Shown: piece by piece, positions 1-6,684 of the stretch
Layout: every line of letters begins with the position of its first letter
Numbering within the stretch: the first letter of the stretch is position 1
Assembly: GCA_025362705.1 (NCBI GenBank)
Contig: JANYFH010000288.1
Coordinates: 1-15,129, forward strand
Direction of reading: 5' to 3'
Origin: Betaproteobacteria bacterium
GTDB taxonomy: Bacteria; Pseudomonadota; Gammaproteobacteria; Burkholderiales; Usitatibacteraceae
DNA: 15,129 bases
Notes under the pieces: generated by a model
The model's input: the letters and a program-made list of their open reading frames with translations, nothing else
Told to the model about the DNA's origin: nothing
Database searches by the model: none
Program-made: the position numbers and the translations under genes

Positions 1-14
1 GCAAATTTCCGTCA

Positions 15-32
15 TTCCCGCGCAAGCGGGAA
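15..32. repeat. REP-like short palindrome
   Basis: A perfect 7-bp inverted repeat (TTCCCGC, loop GCAA, GCGGGAA) lies within a GTCATTCCCGCGCAAGCGGG context. This resembles the short dispersed palindromes scattered between genes in many beta- and gammaproteobacterial genomes. It sits 45 bp past the stop of the glutaredoxin-like gene, so it could also act as a 3'-end RNA stabiliser. It has no T-run, so it is not called a terminator. Only one copy is visible in the window; the dispersed-repeat identity is from memory of the motif. Confidence 0.6.
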
Positions 33-76
33 CAACGGCGCTTTAGTGTTTCGAAAAATCCGGATAGCGCTGATTT

Positions 77-448
77 CTATGCAAGCAGCTTCTTCATCTC
101 CCCACTCGCGATCAAGCGCTCCACATCATCCGCCCCACCGACCAGCACACCCTTCACAAACACCATCGGAAATGTCGGCCAGCCGCTCCACATCTTGAGC
201 GCATTACGCCGCCGCCAAGAATTGAAGTAACTACCGTATTCCAGATACTTGTGCGCGATACCGGCAGCATCAAGCGCCTTGCGCGCCTTCTTCGGCATCG
301 GGTTTTGCGACATGCCCACAACAACAACCAGGTTTGCGGCAATTGCCGCGCGAACTTCATCGATGATGTCGGCATGCAGGGTCGCGATCTTTTCGCGGAT
401 TGCAGGATGGACGTGGGCGTCATCTAGAACGGGACGTGGATGCGACAT
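77..448 (-). CDS. Cysteine-free glutaredoxin-like protein
   Basis: The 123-residue protein has a glutaredoxin (thioredoxin-fold) domain at about residues 25-123. Recognisable elements are the first strand VVVVG (41-45), WSGWPTFPMVFV (87-98) with the cis-Pro loop TFP, and GGADD (104-108), the glutathione-binding GG-D-D signature. WPTFP and the overall length resemble monothiol CGFS glutaredoxins. However, the active-site position reads SQNPMP (47-52) and the whole protein contains no cysteine, so thiol-disulfide exchange and Cys-ligated Fe-S transfer by the usual route are not possible. The start at 448 is chosen because GAGG lies 8 nt upstream and the domain begins soon after. A longer frame open to 661 runs through the divergent promoter region and overlaps the opposite gene. 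Role unknown; possibly glutathione binding or a structural adaptor. It diverges from the zinc operon. Confidence 0.85.
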   Translation of the reverse strand: MSHPRPVLDDAHVHPAIREKIATLHADIIDEVRAAIAANLVVVVGMSQNPMPKKARKALDAAGIAHKYLEYGSYFNSWRRRNALKMWSGWPTFPMVFVKGVLVGGADDVERLIASGEMKKLLA

Positions 449-493
449 GGGGTTAACCTCAGTTTGGATTGGTAGAGTGACCACGACATTATC

Positions 494-532
494 GCGCGCG
501 TTTGCGTAAATCCGGTCAACGCAAACGCGCGC
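494..532. promoter_or_regulatory. 14-bp inverted repeat in divergent promoter region
   Basis: GCGCGCGTTTGCGT (494-507) and its perfect reverse complement ACGCAAACGCGCGC (519-532) flank an 11-nt spacer. The element lies between the glutaredoxin-like gene (minus, start 448) and the zinc-uptake operon (plus, start about 572). A TATATT hexamer at 545-550 could be a -10 box for the operon, which would put the right arm over its -35 region. An operator for a dimeric regulator is plausible; a stem-loop in RNA is also possible. It does not match the usual Zur-box pattern (GTTATAnTATAAC type). Confidence 0.5.
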
Positions 533-571
533 ACGAAAATCTTGTATATTCTGCATCTCGTGAAAATTTCC

Positions 572-895
572 ATGTACACTCTCCACCGCCTGCGTTTCGC
601 CTTCATTGCCCTGGTGGCCGTGATGTGCCTGCTCAGCGTCCAGCAAGGTGCTGTGTTTCACGCGCTATCGCATCTGGCCGACGAAGATTCTACCGAGTCG
701 CAAAAGCAACTGCCGCATAAGGGTTGCGACAAATGCATCGCCTACGCTGAGGCCAGTGGCGCTGCGCCTACTACCGTGCATGCCCCGCTGCAGATTCCAT
801 TGCAATTCATCGCGATTGCATCCGCAGGGCAAAGATTTTTTCCTTCCCTCACCTATCCGGTCTACTCAGCCCGGGCACCGCCGATCTCTCTTTGA
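572..895 (+). CDS. Small exported protein with H..C..C motif (DUF2946-like)
   Basis: The 107-residue protein has an N-terminal hydrophobic segment (RFAFIALVAVMCLLSV) that reads as a signal peptide or anchor. It is followed by HALSHLADEDS and then HKGCDKCIAYAEASGA. The histidines and the CxxC pair give a plausible metal-binding patch, and size and layout resemble DUF2946-type proteins found beside metal-transport genes. It is first in a plus-strand run ahead of an outer-membrane protein and a zinc-binding protein, which suggests an envelope metal-handling role. The ATG at 572 is preferred; the frame is open back to a TTG at 542, and no strong Shine-Dalgarno sequence precedes any of the candidates. 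The family name is tentative. Confidence 0.65.
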   Translation: MYTLHRLRFAFIALVAVMCLLSVQQGAVFHALSHLADEDSTESQKQLPHKGCDKCIAYAEASGAAPTTVHAPLQIPLQFIAIASAGQRFFPSLTYPVYSARAPPISL

Positions 896-918
896 TGTGA
901 CATCACGCCGCGCAATGT

Positions 919-935
919 TCGGACCAATCGTCCGA
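919..935 (+). other. Small hairpin between first two zinc-operon genes
   Basis: TCGGAC (919-924) and GTCCGA (930-935) can form a 6-bp stem with a 5-nt loop in the 77-nt gap before the outer-membrane protein gene. No T-run follows, so it is not a terminator. It may modulate coupling or mRNA decay between the genes. Direct copies of CGCAATG (911-917 and 941-947) flank it. Confidence 0.35.
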
Positions 936-972
936 TGCTGCGCAATGGTTGCTATGTTCCAAAGGAGGTTTT

Positions 973-2364
973 ATGAGATTGAAATCAGGAGTCGTCGCGT
1001 CGTTATTCGCCGCGATACTGGGAATATCATTGAACGCACAAGCCGCGAGCGATACCGAGTTGGCCGAAGTTCGTACGCAAATCCGGCAATTGAAGGAAGG
1101 TTACGAAGCACAGATCAAGGCTCTGGAACAACGGCTACAGGGTCTCGAAATGGCTGCATTGAAAGCAGAACCAGTCGCAGCCAAAACGGAGCCCCCGTCT
1201 GAGCAAGCAACTGCGCGTGCTGGAGGTGAAGGCGCATTCAATCCGGCGATCTCGATTGTGCTTAATGGTGCCTACGGCAATTTTTCCAAATATCCATACC
1301 GCTACGCGATCAGCGGTTTCGTACCGCCCCACAACGGCTTTTCGCCGGGTACGCGTGGCCTGAGTCTGCGCGAATCCGAGTTGGCGATAGCTGCCAACGT
1401 TGACCCGGATTTTCGCGGCAACCTGCTGCTCTCGTTCGATTCAGCAAACGCCGTTAGCGTCGAAGAAGCGTACTTCCAGTCGATTGGCCTGGGCAACGGC
1501 TTCAGCCTCAAAGGAGGTCGGTTCTTTTCTGCTATCGGCTACCAGAACGAGATTCATAGTCACGCCTGGGATTTCGTCGATGCGCCACTGGTCTATCGCG
1601 CATTCCTGAGCGGAGAAAATTACGCCGATGACGGCCTGCAACTAAAATGGCTGGCGCCGACAGAAAACCTGATCGAACTGGGTGGTGAGATTGGCCGTGG
1701 CAAGGACCGGCCGGGCAGCAACCGCAACAAAAACGGCAGCGCTGCGGGTACAGTGTTCGCGCATCTGGGCGGCGATATTGGCGAAAGCCAATCGTATCGC
1801 GTCGGGTTGTCGATGCTGCGGACATCGCCGCACGATGCATCGATCAATGACGTGAATTCCGCAGGCGCGGATGTCACCAACGCCTTTACCGGTAAGACCA
1901 CTATTGCCGGCGCAGATTTCGTTTACAAGTACGCACCGAACGGCAACGCCGCGCACACCTACTTTAAGCTGCAAGGGGAATATTTCCGCCGTCGTGAAAG
2001 TGGCACGCTCGCATACGACACTACCAGTCCGGGTGCAGCAAATACTGCCAGCAGCTATTCGACTGCACAGTCCGGCTGGTATCTGCAAAGCGTTTACCAA
2101 TTCATGCCGCAGTGGCGTGCCGGATTGCGCTTTGATCGGCTTGACCGCGGAACGGTCAACGTCGGCATCACTAATCTGGCCAATCTTCAGTTGGTTGACT
2201 ACAACCCATCGCGCACCAGCCTGATGTTCGATTACAACCCCAGCGAATTCACGCGATTTCGCTTGCAGTTTGCGCAGGATAAATCACGTCAGAACATCAC
2301 CGACAACCAGATTGTTCTGCAATACATTTTCAGTCTCGGCGCTCACGGCGCGCACAAATTCTAA
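973..2364 (+). CDS. Beta-barrel outer-membrane protein of zinc-uptake operon
   Basis: The 463-residue protein starts with a signal peptide cleaved after AQA (about residue 24). A heptad-rich coiled coil (about 27-62) and an Ala/Pro/Glu linker follow. The rest is rich in alternating aromatic/hydrophobic strands and ends in phenylalanine, as expected of a porin-like beta barrel. N-terminal coiled coils occur in trimeric porins such as the OprP/O group. No TonB box or plug domain is evident, so a passive or specific channel is favoured over a TonB-dependent receptor. The ATG at 973 is chosen because of AAAGGAGG at 961-968. The downstream zinc-binding protein begins 9 bp after the stop, so co-transcription is near certain. 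A role in zinc entry across the outer membrane is inferred from context only. Confidence 0.8.
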   Translation: MRLKSGVVASLFAAILGISLNAQAASDTELAEVRTQIRQLKEGYEAQIKALEQRLQGLEMAALKAEPVAAKTEPPSEQATARAGGEGAFNPAISIVLNGAYGNFSKYPYRYAISGFVPPHNGFSPGTRGLSLRESELAIAANVDPDFRGNLLLSFDSANAVSVEEAYFQSIGLGNGFSLKGGRFFSAIGYQNEIHSHAWDFVDAPLVYRAFLSGENYADDGLQLKWLAPTENLIELGGEIGRGKDRPGSNRNKNGSAAGTVFAHLGGDIGESQSYRVGLSMLRTSPHDASINDVNSAGADVTNAFTGKTTIAGADFVYKYAPNGNAAHTYFKLQGEYFRRRESGTLAYDTTSPGAANTASSYSTAQSGWYLQSVYQFMPQWRAGLRFDRLDRGTVNVGITNLANLQLVDYNPSRTSLMFDYNPSEFTRFRLQFAQDKSRQNITDNQIVLQYIFSLGAHGAHKF

Positions 2365-2373
2365 GGACGCAAC

Positions 2374-3288
2374 ATGAACAACAATATTAAAACCCTGTTT
2401 TCAGCAGCATTGGTCGCAATCATTGGCGTTACAGCACTTCCTGCGAACGCACTAAACGTCTTCGCCTGCGAGCCCGAGTGGGCCGTGCTCGCGCAAGAGC
2501 TTGGCGGCGACAAAGTCAAAGTCACCTCAGCCACCACCGCCTTGCAGGATGTGCATCACGTCGAAGCGCGCCCCAGCCTTATCGCCCGCGCACGCAATGC
2601 AGATTTGCTCTTGTGTACCGGTGCTGAACTGGAAATCGGCTGGCTGCCACTGCTGTTATCGCAATCCGGAAACAAACAAATTCAACCGGGACAGCCGGGT
2701 TATCTGGAAGCCGCTGCCTCGGTTGCCAAAATGGAAGTACCGCAATTGCTGGATCGCTCACAAGGCGATGTTCACCCTGCTGGCAATCCGCATATTCACC
2801 TCGACCCGCAGAATGTCGCCAAGGTTGGCGAGGCGCTGACGGCGCGATTCACACAACTCGATACAGCCAATGCCGAGGCTTATAAAATGCGCGCGGCAGC
2901 TTTCCAGAAAAAATGGCACGAGGCCACGCAAAAATGGGAGGCACAGGCAGCACCACTGAAAGGCGTTGCCGTCGTGGTGTATCACAAGGATCTTTCGTAT
3001 CTGCTGCGCTGGCTGGGCATGCGCGATCTTGCCAGCCTCGAACCAAAACCGGGTGTACCACCGACGACCGGTCACCTCAGCGAATTGCTTGCAAAATTGC
3101 AACGCGAACCCGCGAAGATGATATTGCGCAGTGCCTATTCCGATCCAAAAGCGGCGGCATGGTTGTCCGAGCGCGCCAGGATTCCCACTGTGACACTACC
3201 GTACACCGTCGGCGGAAACGAACAGGCGAAAGACTTGTTTGCCCTGTTTGACGACTCCATTCAACGTTTGTTGACGGCGCTAAAATGA
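2374..3288 (+). CDS. znuA: Zinc ABC transporter periplasmic binding protein (ZnuA family)
   Basis: The 304-residue cluster A-I metal-binding protein has a signal peptide ending near ANA (about 26). Expected metal ligands are visible: H61 in DVHHVEARPS (usual DPHxxE.RPS), H140 in NPHIHLDP, and H204 in YHKDLSYLLRW. The fourth position, normally Asp in GG.D.AKDLF, is Glu283 (GGNEQAKDLF). The long His-rich loop of enterobacterial ZnuA is absent, as in many other family members. It would capture Zn(II), or possibly Mn(II), in the periplasm and deliver it to the permease encoded next. The stop codon overlaps the permease start (ATGA). Zinc preference is inferred from His-rich coordination and the family. 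Confidence 0.9.
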   Translation: MNNNIKTLFSAALVAIIGVTALPANALNVFACEPEWAVLAQELGGDKVKVTSATTALQDVHHVEARPSLIARARNADLLLCTGAELEIGWLPLLLSQSGNKQIQPGQPGYLEAAASVAKMEVPQLLDRSQGDVHPAGNPHIHLDPQNVAKVGEALTARFTQLDTANAEAYKMRAAAFQKKWHEATQKWEAQAAPLKGVAVVVYHKDLSYLLRWLGMRDLASLEPKPGVPPTTGHLSELLAKLQREPAKMILRSAYSDPKAAAWLSERARIPTVTLPYTVGGNEQAKDLFALFDDSIQRLLTALK

Positions 3289-4058
3289 ATTTCTCTGCAC
3301 TTGAATTCAGCATCCTGATTCCTGCTCTCCTCGCCGGGCTCCTCGTTACGGCCACCCATGTGCCGCTCGGTATTCAGGTACTGCAGCGCGGGATCGTTTT
3401 CATCGATCTCGCGATTGCGCAAATCGCGGGTCTCGGCATCATGCTGGCGGACTTGCTCGGCTGGGAGCCACAAGGCTGGGCGGCGCAGGGTGTGGCGATG
3501 TCAGCCGCAGTAGTCGGTGCCATCGTGCTTACCTGGGCGGAAAAAAACTGGCCCGACGTGCAGGAGGCGACGATCGGCGTTTCTTTTGTGTTGGCAGCAA
3601 GTGCTGCGATCCTGCTACTCGCGGGCAATCCACACGGGGGTGAACACCTGAAGGATTTGCTGGTGGGCCAGATCCTCTGGGTCAACCTGAAATCATTGCT
3701 GCCGGTTTTGTTGATGTACGCAGTAATCCTGGCGCTTTGGTTTGGCTTCAAGGACCGCATGGGACGCGTTGGTTTTTACGTTTTGTTTGCGTGCACCGTA
3801 ACAATTTCGGTTCAACTGGTCGGTGTTTATCTGGTGTTTGCCGGTCTCATTATTCCTGCGCTGGCAACGCGCAATTTCAAATCACGAAGGCTAGGCGCCG
3901 CGTACGCAACATCGGCCATCGGTTATGCACTGGGACTTGTACTCTCGTCATTGTTCGATCTTCCGTCGGGCGCGGTCATCGTCTGGAGCATGGCGGTTAT
4001 CGCGATTACTGTCTACGCGGCGCGTCAGCGAATGTGGCCCACCGCATCATTGACTTGA
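3285..4058 (+). CDS. znuB: Metal ABC transporter permease (ABC-3 / ZnuB family)
   Basis: The 257-residue integral membrane protein has about eight hydrophobic helices. It carries the family signature HVPLGIQVLQRGIVFIDLAIAQIAGLG (residues 25-51) and a second conserved block VQLVGVYLVFAGLIIPALA near the middle of the second half. It forms the membrane channel for metal passed on by the adjacent binding protein. Translation is coupled to znuA through a 4-bp ATGA overlap. The next gene downstream is on the other strand, so the ATPase subunit normally found in such operons is not here and must be encoded elsewhere if the transporter is active. Confidence 0.92.
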   Translation: MNFSALEFSILIPALLAGLLVTATHVPLGIQVLQRGIVFIDLAIAQIAGLGIMLADLLGWEPQGWAAQGVAMSAAVVGAIVLTWAEKNWPDVQEATIGVSFVLAASAAILLLAGNPHGGEHLKDLLVGQILWVNLKSLLPVLLMYAVILALWFGFKDRMGRVGFYVLFACTVTISVQLVGVYLVFAGLIIPALATRNFKSRRLGAAYATSAIGYALGLVLSSLFDLPSGAVIVWSMAVIAITVYAARQRMWPTASLT

Positions 4059-4095
4059 TTCCGGGAAGCAATTCGGCGTTGGAAACCAAACCCGC

Positions 4096-4122
4096 AAAAC
4101 AAAAGGGCACCTCACGGTGCCC
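4096..4122 (-). terminator. Rho-independent terminator (minus strand)
   Basis: A perfect 7-bp stem (GGGCACC at 4105-4111, loop TCAC, GGTGCCC at 4116-4122) is followed on the minus strand by TTTTGTTTT (plus 4096-4104). It ends the transcript of the small secreted-protein gene at 4432-4226, about 100 nt past its stop. On the plus strand the same stem lies 46 nt after the permease stop and is followed by AGATTT, a weak tail, so it may also partly end the zinc operon. Confidence 0.8.
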
Positions 4123-4225
4123 AGATTTCAGTCCTGCAAACGAGCAGAACAGTAATGTGTGATATCAACTCAATGTTAGGCTTACGCGACGAATCGCGCG
4201 CGACACAACAATGGTGAGACTTAGT

Positions 4226-4432
4226 CTACTTGTATTGCATGTCGCTTAACTGTGCGGCTGGCGTCTCCGGCGAATTCAGCGGAGCGACGGCAACTGGTGC
4301 ATTGACGCCTGACGTGGCCACGCTGCTTGACTGCGCAGGTTTCAAGGAAACGGCATTTGCGCTGGTAAACAAAATTGCACTGACGGCTGCGACGGCAACG
4401 AAGCTTGCGGCAAACTTTTGGGTCATGTTCAT
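4226..4432 (-). CDS. Small secreted protein, function unknown
   Basis: The 68-residue protein has a clear signal peptide: a charged start (MNMTQKF), the hydrophobic stretch AASFVAVAAVSAILFTS, and cleavage near ANA (27). The mature part is about 41 residues, rich in Ser, Ala, Pro and Val, without cysteine or a recognisable domain. The start at 4432 is set by AGGAG six nt upstream; an in-frame extension to 4552 has no such support. A strong terminator follows downstream, so it is probably a single-gene transcript. It diverges from the dioxygenase gene across a 332-bp gap. I do not recognise the family. Confidence 0.7.
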   Translation of the reverse strand: MNMTQKFAASFVAVAAVSAILFTSANAVSLKPAQSSSVATSGVNAPVAVAPLNSPETPAAQLSDMQYK

Positions 4433-4603
4433 GTTGGTTCTCCTGGGTTGAATTTTTTGGCAATTCGCAGAGGTCTGGTGGAAAATTCCGCTGCGTTTAA
4501 CGACGACCTCATCATCTACCCGAGTGCTCCTGCAAGCTGTGAACCAATTCACAAATTTCCCGTCAGTTTGTTAACGATTGTAAAATCCATTTGCACCGGC
4601 CAT

Positions 4604-4676
4604 TGGTGGCAGGACGCGCCAGGACAAGCTTTGTGCTTCGCTGCCACCAGAGTTTCGTGGTGCAAGTCCTGTCCTG
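4604..4676 (+). promoter_or_regulatory. Structured leader of the dioxygenase gene, two alternative folds
   Basis: This lies in the 332-bp gap 4433-4764, where no gene is seen. TGGTGGCAG (4604-4612) is perfectly complementary to CTGCCACCA (4641-4649). The competing fold uses CAGGAC (4620-4625) with GTCCTG (4666-4671 or 4671-4676), AAGC with GCTT (4626-4629 with 4635-4638) and CACCA with TGGTG (4645-4649 with 4658-4662), giving a compact three-way junction. CAGGAC also occurs at 4610-4615. The two folds share 4645-4649 and exclude each other. It could be an RNA regulator or a DNA operator; it matches no riboswitch class I know. Confidence 0.4.
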
Positions 4677-4764
4677 ACGAAGTATGTCCAAACTGGTATC
4701 CTGAGGCGAAATGACGTTTGTGCAATGAATATTGCGTAGAGAGAGCCTACCGACGGAGAACCAC

Positions 4765-5409
4765 ATGAATCAACCATCAACACGCCGTCAAATGCTCACC
4801 TGGGTTACGCTGGGTGCTACCGGTTTGTTCGTACCCCCAGCGGCGTGGGCGGCGCTGAAAACACCGAAATTTACTGAAGGTCCGTTCTATCCGGGGCCGA
4901 AAGACTTGCCGCTTGATCAGGACAACGACCTCACCACCATCACGGGCAAGAGTGGCGTGGCGGCTGGCATTCTGCTGGACATTACGGGCCATGTGATGGA
5001 TGAGCAAGATCGCCCGATGAAAAACACACTGGTGGAAATCTGGCAATGCAATGCGTACGGGCGCTATCATCACCGCGACGATGACAATAAGGCCCCGCTC
5101 GATCCGTCTTTCCAGGGCTTTGGCAAAACCGTGACCGATGATGAGGGCCGCTATCGATTCCGCACCATCCGGCCGGTCGCTTACCCGGGTCGCGTGCCGC
5201 ACATTCATTTCAAAGTGAAATCCCGCGATTTCGGCGAATTGACTTCGCAGATTTTTATCGAAGGCGAGGCAGGCAATGATCGCGACTTTGTGCTGCGTTC
5301 GATTCGCAACGAGGCGGAGCGAAAGCGCGCGATGATGACATTAAAGCCTGCCGCGCCGGAGAGCGGCGTGAAACTGATGGGAGAGTTTGATATCGTTGTA
5401 GGTACGTGA
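4765..5409 (+). CDS. Exported intradiol ring-cleavage dioxygenase
   Basis: The 214-residue protein belongs to the catechol 1,2- / protocatechuate 3,4-dioxygenase family, which opens aromatic diols between the two hydroxyls using non-haem Fe(III) and O2. All four iron ligands are recognisable by alignment to the PcaH pattern: Tyr101 in AYGRYHH, Tyr140 in VAYPGR, and His146 and His148 in PHIHF. The N-terminus TRRQMLTW plus a hydrophobic segment ending in AAWAA reads as a Tat signal, suggesting the folded protein is exported. That is characteristic of a poorly characterised secreted subgroup rather than cytoplasmic pathway enzymes. No beta-ketoadipate pathway genes are nearby, so the substrate is unknown. 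Start chosen at 4765, with GGAG 7 nt upstream. The stop is 16 bp from the convergent hemerythrin stop. Confidence 0.88.
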   Translation: MNQPSTRRQMLTWVTLGATGLFVPPAAWAALKTPKFTEGPFYPGPKDLPLDQDNDLTTITGKSGVAAGILLDITGHVMDEQDRPMKNTLVEIWQCNAYGRYHHRDDDNKAPLDPSFQGFGKTVTDDEGRYRFRTIRPVAYPGRVPHIHFKVKSRDFGELTSQIFIEGEAGNDRDFVLRSIRNEAERKRAMMTLKPAAPESGVKLMGEFDIVVGT

Positions 5410-5425
5410 ATGCAAGGACGAGCCG

Positions 5426-6016
5426 TTACTCAACCGCCTGCGTAACGGATCGGAATAGTATCCCGAACTTCCGATTACCCTCGGCACCAAACAGCGGGTC
5501 ACGATTGGCGCGAAAACCACGTTCTACCTTGATCCAGTCATCTTCGACGAGAAGGCGACGTGCAAGTGAAAGCACCAGGCTTTCTTCGCGTTCCATGTGC
5601 GCGTACTGCGCCTGCGTATAACGCTCCATCATATCGGCGAAACGATGTAGTTCGTTGAGTCCTCCCAAATGAACGTGATCGAGTGCGGCGTTGAGTTCTT
5701 TGAATGCGAGCGTGCCGTTCACATGGTCGAACTGTAGCTCACGCATCACTTCATCCGCTTCGTCGGTGCGTTGGCGCAGAGCCGGGAAGAGAAACTCATC
5801 TTCCTTCGGATGATGAAATTGTTCGATGAAGGTATCAATGTAGCTGAGCCCGGTTGTAAAGATCTCCAGGTTCGGCATGAATGAGTGTGCACGGGCGCGT
5901 TTGAGATGGGCAAGGAGAGTCTTGAGTGCAGTTCCGTAGGAGGCATGCTCACCTTGCAATATCGATAGCGAAGAACGCATGGAGTTCGAATCTGCGACTG
6001 AATGCTCAAGATGCAT
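5426..6016 (-). CDS. Hemerythrin-like (HHE) domain protein
   Basis: The 196-residue protein is predicted cytoplasmic. The HHE four-helix motif is complete: H24 (GEHASYG), H68 with E72 (HHPKEDEFLF), H98 (FDHVNG), and H140 with E144 (HMEREES). These are the usual ligands of a di-iron site. Family members bind O2 or NO, or serve in oxidative/nitrosative-stress and iron responses; which applies here cannot be read from sequence. The start at 6016 is favoured by AAGGA placed 6 nt before the ATG; in-frame ATGs at 6034 and further up are possible. It is transcribed toward the dioxygenase and diverges from the small periplasmic protein gene. Confidence 0.88.
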   Translation of the reverse strand: MHLEHSVADSNSMRSSLSILQGEHASYGTALKTLLAHLKRARAHSFMPNLEIFTTGLSYIDTFIEQFHHPKEDEFLFPALRQRTDEADEVMRELQFDHVNGTLAFKELNAALDHVHLGGLNELHRFADMMERYTQAQYAHMEREESLVLSLARRLLVEDDWIKVERGFRANRDPLFGAEGNRKFGILFRSVTQAVE

Positions 6017-6062
6017 CGTGGTTCCTTGTTTCATAGGCAACGCAGATTTTATTATGGAGTTG

Positions 6063-6074
6063 ATTGCATGCAAT
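6063..6074. promoter_or_regulatory. 12-bp palindrome upstream of hemerythrin gene
   Basis: ATTGCATGCAAT is a perfect palindrome 47 bp upstream of the hemerythrin start, in the 253-bp divergent gap 6017-6269. The gap holds no other clear element. The half-site ATTGCA/TGCAAT recurs, spaced by 4 bp, upstream of the LysR gene (10042-10057). An operator is possible, but there is no further support. Confidence 0.3.
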
Positions 6075-6269
6075 GCAACGCTTGCCGAGCCTCGAAACTG
6101 ATTTTCAGCATTCCGGCTACTCATTCACAGGAAAGCGCCTACACACATGTCGGTGTTTGCCCCACAACTGTGAACACCCAGATATGTGCAAATAGCAGCA
6201 TGCGTGACTGATTTTCTTTCGAACGCGAAAATGTCATGCCATATTTCAACTTCGTGAAGAGGTATTGAC

Positions 6270-6605
6270 GTGAATCGATACACCAAACACAGTAGCAGCA
6301 ATAAAGGTTGGACATTGCTGGCAGCGACGTTTTTCGTGGTCGCCGCTGTTGCACACGCCTCACCGGCGAGCGATGAGCAATCATTGCAGCGGGGAGGCGT
6401 CGAGGACGTGACGCCGCAGCAAAAATACCAAAGCGCGATTCGCGAAGCTGGTGGCGCCTATAAGGAATCTCTGCGCGAGTGCAGCCAGGCCAGCATCGGT
6501 GATCGCGTGGCTTGCGCTTCACAGGCCAAGGCTACCTACAATCGAGACATGGAAGAGGCGAAAGTGCTCGCACGGACGCGAGCCAGTGCAGGCGCAAGCA
6601 AGTAG
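6270..6605 (+). CDS. Small periplasmic protein, two conserved-type cysteines
   Basis: The 111-residue protein has a signal peptide (GWTLLAATFFVVAAVAHA, cleavage near residue 30). The mature part is a charged, helix-prone segment: YKESLREC (Cys71), then RVACASQAKATYNRDMEEAK (Cys82). The Y...C..........C..A+A spacing resembles small betaproteobacterial periplasmic proteins of unknown function; the two cysteines could form a disulfide within a helical hairpin. The start is GTG at 6270, with GAAGAGG about 7 nt upstream. It stands alone between divergent and convergent neighbours. Confidence 0.7.
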   Translation: MNRYTKHSSSNKGWTLLAATFFVVAAVAHASPASDEQSLQRGGVEDVTPQQKYQSAIREAGGAYKESLRECSQASIGDRVACASQAKATYNRDMEEAKVLARTRASAGASK

Positions 6606-6684
6606 ATAGTTAGCGCTGCGGCAGCAATGTGGCTTAGCTTGTAAGGCAGCCAGGATCTTTGAGGTATCAGAGGCGCCTTGGTAT

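Noticed and set aside
449..571. Zur box upstream of the zinc operon
   Set aside because: No GTTATA-type palindrome was found; only the unrelated 14-bp GC-rich inverted repeat is present. Zur control remains possible but is not supported here.
449..661. 71-codon N-terminal extension of the glutaredoxin-like protein
   Set aside because: It runs through the divergent promoter and overlaps the opposite gene; the internal ATG at 448 has a ribosome binding site and fits the domain.
6008..6016. NsrR-like half-site AAGATGCAT near the hemerythrin start
   Set aside because: It coincides with the first codons of the hemerythrin gene (ATGCATCTT) and has no matching second half.
6060..6078. FNR/Dnr-type box (TTGAT....ATCAA) upstream of hemerythrin
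   Set aside because: Only the TTGAT half is present; the right half is TGCAA, so the simple palindrome ATTGCATGCAAT is reported instead.
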